DNA from: a virus
Reading direction: 5' to 3' (one strand)
IMG/VR virus record: IMGVR_UViG_3300027969_000206
Span: 1-38,787 of that record
Length of the DNA stretch: 38,787 bases
Each line of letters begins with the position of its first letter. The stretch's first letter is position 1. Below are positions 37,817 to 38,787 of the stretch, piece by piece. The position numbers and the translations under genes were made by a program. The notes beneath the pieces were generated by a model. It saw only the letters and a list, made by a program, of their open reading frames with translations. It ran no database searches and was not told where the DNA came from.

Positions 37817-38198
37817 ATACCGCGCAAGCATTGAAACAGACCCAGTAATGCAATTTACAATGTGCCTATTGCATAGCGTCACAAACGCGCATATCTTGCA
37901 TCTGACGACCACAAGTTACTCAGAGCATAAGGCACTTGAATCTTTTTACACAGAGATTGGCGGCTTGGTTGATGACTTTGTTGAGGCGTTTCAAGGTAAA
38001 TACGGCTTATTGCATGATTTCACTACCGATTATGTTTTGCCAGCTAACGCGCTGGAATATCTGACATACCTAAAAGATGAAGTTGAGGCAGTAAGACGTA
38101 TGCCAAAATTCCCAAAGGATTCAGAGTTGCAAAACATTGTCGATGAAATTGCATCATTGATTGATTCAACGCTGTATAAACTACGTTTCTTAAAGTAA
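37809..38198 (+). CDS. DUF5856-like ferritin-fold helical protein
   Basis: A 129-residue all-helical protein with CLLHSVTNAHILHLTTTSYS, EHKALESFYTEIGGLVDDFV and EAFQGKYGLL. The H...HILHL....YS.H.AL..FY..I..L.D.F.E...G pattern recalls DUF5856 and Dps/ferritin-like four-helix proteins of phages, which have no proven function. The start overlaps the previous gene by 8 bases and the stop is in TAATG with the next. Confidence 0.78.
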   Translation: MVKYRASIETDPVMQFTMCLLHSVTNAHILHLTTTSYSEHKALESFYTEIGGLVDDFVEAFQGKYGLLHDFTTDYVLPANALEYLTYLKDEVEAVRRMPKFPKDSELQNIVDEIASLIDSTLYKLRFLK

Positions 38199-38380
38199 TG
38201 CCATTAAGACGCACACAAAACGGCTGGATGTGGGGAAGCAAAGGGCCGTTTTTAACTAAAGCACAAGCCTTGGCAGTCGCAAGGGCAGCTTATGCACATG
38301 GATTTAAAGATGCCAACAGCCCCGTTCAATCAGAAGTGCAGTCATCTTGGATGCAAGAACCCAAGAAGCAAGCTCAATAG
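38198..38380 (+). CDS. 60-residue small basic protein
   Basis: MPLRRTQNGWMWGSKGPFLT, KAQALAVARAAYAHGFKDAN then a polar tail. The first 40 residues (RR...GW.WGSKGP...K..A..QA.AAYA.G) are a frequently seen phage small protein upstream of HNH/terminase genes. It starts in TAATG with the previous gene and overlaps the HNH start by 71 bases. Function unknown. Confidence 0.7.
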   Translation: MPLRRTQNGWMWGSKGPFLTKAQALAVARAAYAHGFKDANSPVQSEVQSSWMQEPKKQAQ

Positions 38381-38726
38381 TTATTGTGTAGATCACGGCG
38401 GTAAAGAGTACATCAAAGAAACAGATACCCTATATCAAACACCATTATGGCGAGCAATCAGAACAACACAGATAAGTAAGCAACCACTATGCCAAGCCTG
38501 CTTAATAGATGGCAAGGTAGAAGCAGCCAAGCACATAGATCACGTATTCCCTTGGAAGACATACGGAGAGAAAGCGTTTAGTCAAAACATCTTTCAATCG
38601 TTATGCCACGCACATCACAGTCATAAGACAGCACTAGAGCGCAAAGGGCAGTACGAGCATTACACTCAGCATGGCATTAAAACCTATGTAGAAGGCGACT
38701 ATTGCTCAAGCCTATGGGGTGGGTAG
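38310..38726 (+). CDS. HNH endonuclease preceding the terminase genes
   Basis: A 138-residue HNH nuclease from ATG 38310 (frame open to 38292). Zinc ligands are CSHLGC, SYCVDH and LCQAC; the HNH motif is AAKHIDHVFPW (His75, His78), NIFQSLCHAHHSHK (Asn93, His102/103). In HK97-group phages such a gene sits next to the small terminase and stimulates cos cleavage with TerL. Here it is the last gene; the terminase genes start at position 83 of the window, which fits a circular map. Confidence 0.9.
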   Translation: MPTAPFNQKCSHLGCKNPRSKLNSYCVDHGGKEYIKETDTLYQTPLWRAIRTTQISKQPLCQACLIDGKVEAAKHIDHVFPWKTYGEKAFSQNIFQSLCHAHHSHKTALERKGQYEHYTQHGIKTYVEGDYCSSLWGG

Positions 38727-38787
38727 GGAAAGCCAAAAAAGGGCTAAAAAACGCGAGAAACTTAAATTTTGGGCATTTATTAAAAAG
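38727..38787. other. AT-rich non-coding end of window
   Basis: No gene. AGCC-A6G-GGCT (38732-38746) could form a 4-bp stem followed by A-rich sequence; this is not a convincing terminator on the plus strand. Together with bases 1-82 it would make a ~140-base non-coding junction next to HNH and terS, the usual place of a packaging site. Confidence 0.4.

Noticed and set aside
1-38787. tRNA genes, CRISPR arrays, insertion sequences
   Set aside because: None seen on either strand by eye: no cloverleaf-like segment with a T-arm consensus, no regular short spaced repeats, no transposase.

Overview
The window reads as an essentially complete genome of a tailed dsDNA phage with siphovirus architecture (HK97-type capsid, lambda-like flexible tail, lambda-like early region). 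Evidence is the unbroken order terminase, portal, prohead protease, capsid, connectors, tail tube, frameshifted tail chaperones, tape measure, tail tip, fibres, lysis, then divergent early operons ending in an HNH nuclease gene. HNH genes normally sit next to the terminase, so the two ends of the window are probably neighbours on a circular or concatemeric molecule. There is no direct terminal repeat that I can see. No integrase and no CI-type repressor is recognisable, so lysogeny is not supported. The host is not identifiable from sequence alone. Moderate GC, sigma70-like promoter boxes and Gram-negative-style lysis and recombination genes suggest a proteobacterium, perhaps a freshwater betaproteobacterium, but that is a guess.

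Layout. 1-10.7 kb (+): packaging and head genes, including two adjacent paralogous major capsid genes separated by a strong intrinsic terminator, then connectors, tail terminator, tail tube and tail assembly chaperones with a canonical GGGAAAC -1 frameshift site. 10.7-17.7 kb (+): tape measure, tail tip proteins, a GNAT-fold gene and a J-like tip protein. 17.7-25.5 kb (+): a fibre cluster with a repeat-rich fibre, a collagen-like fibre, a 1293-residue beta-repeat protein, a cupin and several tiny genes. 25.5-29.2 kb (+): small membrane proteins, a 3-TM holin, an M15 peptidase endolysin, a second GNAT, a metallophosphoesterase and an acidic protein.

29.2-31.76 kb (-): the leftward early operon with an SSB-like protein, a PD-(D/E)XK exonuclease, an ERF annealing protein, a winged-helix protein and several very small genes. 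31.76-31.90 kb: divergent control region with an operator-like dyad over the rightward promoter. 31.9-38.7 kb (+): Cro-like protein, a predicted structured RNA with terminator, a replication-type protein, endonuclease VII, a C5-cytosine methyltransferase whose gene is almost completely overlapped by a second long ORF, many small translationally coupled genes, a VRR-NUC-like nuclease, NinB, a NinG/DUF968-like nuclease, a DUF5856-like protein and the HNH nuclease.

The recombination set (exonuclease, ERF, SSB-like, NinB, endonuclease VII, VRR-NUC-like) is what one expects of a phage that makes concatemers by recombination and resolves branches before packaging. The most unusual items are the 26-bp-stem RNA at 32.4 kb whose only non-Watson-Crick pairs are G-U, the overprinted methyltransferase locus at 33.55-34.50 kb, and the tandem capsid paralogues with a terminator between them.
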